Shown here piece by piece: positions 33,430 to 34,889 of a stretch of DNA of 34,889 nt (position 1 is its first letter; every line of letters starts with the position of its first letter). This stretch comes from Chitinophagaceae bacterium (GTDB lineage Bacteria > Bacteroidota > Bacteroidia > Chitinophagales > Chitinophagaceae), in NCBI GenBank assembly GCA_020854215.1, contig JADZFY010000283.1, positions 1 to 34,889 of the forward strand, read 5' to 3'. The notes below the pieces were generated by a model, which did not search any database, was not told the origin of the DNA, and saw only the letters and a program-made list of their open reading frames with translations. The position numbers and the translations under genes are program-made.

Positions 33430-34533
33430 TTACTTCCTGTCTTTCGCAGCTCCGATCAATGCGTCTTTTGTGCCTATCCAGTACGCAATTTTTTTTCTGT
33501 TCCAGGTATAACTCACAGCAACCGTATCGCCATAACTAATCACTGCAGGATAGGAATACTCATCCTCCTTAGCGCCGCTGTCTATATCCAATATCTTCGG
33601 CCAGGTAACACCGTTATCGAACGATATCGCTAAAGAAAGCGGAGACCTTGATCCCCAGTTTGCCGTATCAGGATTATAAGCAAGCACCAACGTACCGTCC
33701 GAAAGTTTGGTAAGGTCTATTCCACTATTGGGGTTAGGCAATCCGGATTTATAACCGGCAGACCAGGTTTTTCCACCGTCTTCCGAATCACTTCGGTAAA
33801 TAGCGCCTTCTGAACTGCGCAGCAGCATATGCACTTTTCCGGGTGCAGATTCCCACAAGGTGGGCTGAATCACACCTTTGCCTTTAAATTCTTTTCTGTT
33901 TAATTTAATATAGGGTGATGCCGTCCAGGTATTTCCCTGGTCTGCACTGATATCGGCAAACGCATCCCAATTTCCTTCTTCGTGCGATGCCCCTGCTATC
34001 CACAGCCCCGCAGAAGTGATAATGGGTTTGTTGCGAACGGGTCCTCTCCCACCTTTATCACTTTGCACCAATTCTCTGGCGTCTGACCAGGTTTGCCCGT
34101 TGTCGTCGGAGGTTTTCACCCAGGTTTCCCAGGAAGGTATTTTTTTACCCACTTTAAAGTAGAGAAATATTTTTCCTTCCGGAGACTGAAACAATACCGG
34201 ATTCCAATGTGCATCCTCCCGTATTTTGGCAACTTCTAAAGGTGCCGACCACTTACCCGGTGTTCCTTTTACAAGCCATATTCCAACATCATCAGTCCCT
34301 TCTTTTTGTCCGCCAAACCATGCAGCCAAAAATTCACCATTTTTCAGATGAAGGATTGTGGATGCATGACACTCTGCAAAGGGCGCAGGCGTATCAAAAA
34401 AGTAGCCTTTCACAAAAGTAGTATCACCGGCAGGCATCGTTGTTGTTTTATCGGCCGAATCGTTTTTTTGTTGTGTACCGGAACACGCATACAAAAAACA
34501 AATACATACACTTACAAATTGTCGTAATAGCAT
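33430..34533 (-). CDS. Sialidase-fold (BNR/Asp-box) lipoprotein
   Basis: Predicted 367-residue lipoprotein with lipobox LYAC (Cys17) and a six-bladed beta-propeller of the sialidase/BNR family. Four Asp boxes are visible: SDDNGQTW (142-149), SADQGNTW (196-203), SEDGGKTW (250-257) and SFDNGVTW (304-311). The first blade has ECHASTILHLKNGEFLAAWFGG. The N-terminal (F/Y)RIP motif of bacterial exo-sialidases is not seen, so activity on sialic acid is uncertain; related proteins of this subgroup are called exo-alpha-sialidases only by similarity. It is anchored in the outer membrane or on the cell surface. The gene lies between a DHDPS/NanA-family gene and the membrane-protein gene, which fits release, uptake and aldol cleavage of a sugar acid. 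Confidence 0.82.
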   Translation of the reverse strand: MLLRQFVSVCICFLYACSGTQQKNDSADKTTTMPAGDTTFVKGYFFDTPAPFAECHASTILHLKNGEFLAAWFGGQKEGTDDVGIWLVKGTPGKWSAPLEVAKIREDAHWNPVLFQSPEGKIFLYFKVGKKIPSWETWVKTSDDNGQTWSDARELVQSDKGGRGPVRNKPIITSAGLWIAGASHEEGNWDAFADISADQGNTWTASPYIKLNRKEFKGKGVIQPTLWESAPGKVHMLLRSSEGAIYRSDSEDGGKTWSAGYKSGLPNPNSGIDLTKLSDGTLVLAYNPDTANWGSRSPLSLAISFDNGVTWPKILDIDSGAKEDEYSYPAVISYGDTVAVSYTWNRKKIAYWIGTKDALIGAAKDRK

Positions 34534-34658
34534 GATCAGAGATTTGAAATTGGAAATTTATGATTTGGTTTTCCTGTTTAGTATTCGTGCCCTGTTTTTG
34601 GCTCCTGCCACCCACGGCCGGAACTTGTGAGTTGATTTTTGTGATGAGATATTCCCCT

Positions 34659-34889
34659 TCAGGCCACATCCTCAAACATCAGTTCTTTAATCTCCAATTT
34701 TTCATACCATGTTTTTAACGTATCGTGAATGGTTTGTAACACCTTTTTTTGCTGAGGGGTAGGATCGAGCGGGTGCGCCCGGCTGATGGTTTGAATCGGA
34801 AGTCCTCTCATCTGTAAAAAATATTTTGAACTCATGGGGTAGGCGACATGAATCAATGGATCCACTTTTGTTAACTCAGCCTGAAGCCA
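34659..34889 (-). CDS. Dihydrodipicolinate synthase / N-acetylneuraminate lyase family (C-terminal part)
   Basis: The last 76 codons of a gene that runs off the window end; it reads WLQAELTKVDPLIHVAYP then YFLQMRGLPIQTISRAHPLD and a C-terminal helix (QQKKVLQTIHDTLKTWYEKL). The sequence FLQMRGLPIQTISR followed by a proline and helix is the usual end of DapA/NanA-like TIM-barrel aldolases (KxxLxxxGLP...RxPL). The Schiff-base lysine lies outside the window, so DapA, NanA or another aldolase cannot be told apart. Its place 125 nt upstream of the sialidase-fold gene favours a sugar-acid aldolase such as an N-acetylneuraminate lyase-like enzyme (inference). The assignment rests on the tail only. 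Confidence 0.65.
   Translation of the reverse strand, partial: WLQAELTKVDPLIHVAYPMSSKYFLQMRGLPIQTISRAHPLDPTPQQKKVLQTIHDTLKTWYEKLEIKELMFEDVA

Overview
The window looks like a chromosomal segment of a Bacteroidota bacterium, most likely family Chitinophagaceae or a close relative (inference). The signs are a SusC/SusD pair, SPII lipoproteins with short lipoboxes, DUF1573 and PepSY-like secreted proteins, GC content that looks moderate by eye, no Shine-Dalgarno sequences before starts, and several Bacteroidota-type promoters (TAnnTTTG at -7). I see no rRNA, tRNA, CRISPR array, insertion sequence or phage gene.

Layout. Positions 1-710 hold the end of signal peptidase I and a cytidine deaminase. 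A 530-nt stretch without a convincing gene follows (711-1240). Positions 1241-13238 form one plus-strand polysaccharide/glycoside utilization locus: SusC, SusD, a PEGA-domain lipoprotein with an HEWLH zinc-protease-like motif, a secreted six-hairpin glycosidase-like protein, a GntR/LacI-type regulator, a second six-hairpin glycosidase-like protein and an SSS symporter. Capture, import, sensing, cleavage and monosaccharide uptake can be read from the order, but the glycan cannot be named. Inverted repeats before susC and a strong hairpin after susD are candidate control points.

Positions 13346-20616 carry a DinB-like gene with a damaged or unusual start, an APC amino-acid permease, and a divergent set with a GltP-type symporter, a DedA protein carrying an extra N-terminal periplasmic domain, an MFS transporter and a heptosyltransferase-like GT9. 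Positions 20627-25123 are small envelope and housekeeping genes: a small membrane protein, a secreted protein made of ten octapeptide repeats plus a 21-residue WTG repeat, malate dehydrogenase, a thioredoxin-like protein diverging from tandem DUF1573 genes, and a PepSY-like secreted protein.

Positions 25267-34889 hold an MFS transporter, a translationally coupled outer-membrane pair (a PorV-like barrel and a large barrel preceded by a ComEA-like helix-hairpin-helix domain), folC, a TonB-like protein, and a minus-strand cluster of a DHDPS/NanA-family gene end, a lipoprotein sialidase-fold protein and a polytopic membrane protein.

The strongest candidates for something undescribed are the octapeptide-repeat protein, the helix-hairpin-helix/outer-membrane barrel pair, and the locus at 1241-13238 with its HEWLH lipoprotein and two unassigned six-hairpin enzymes.
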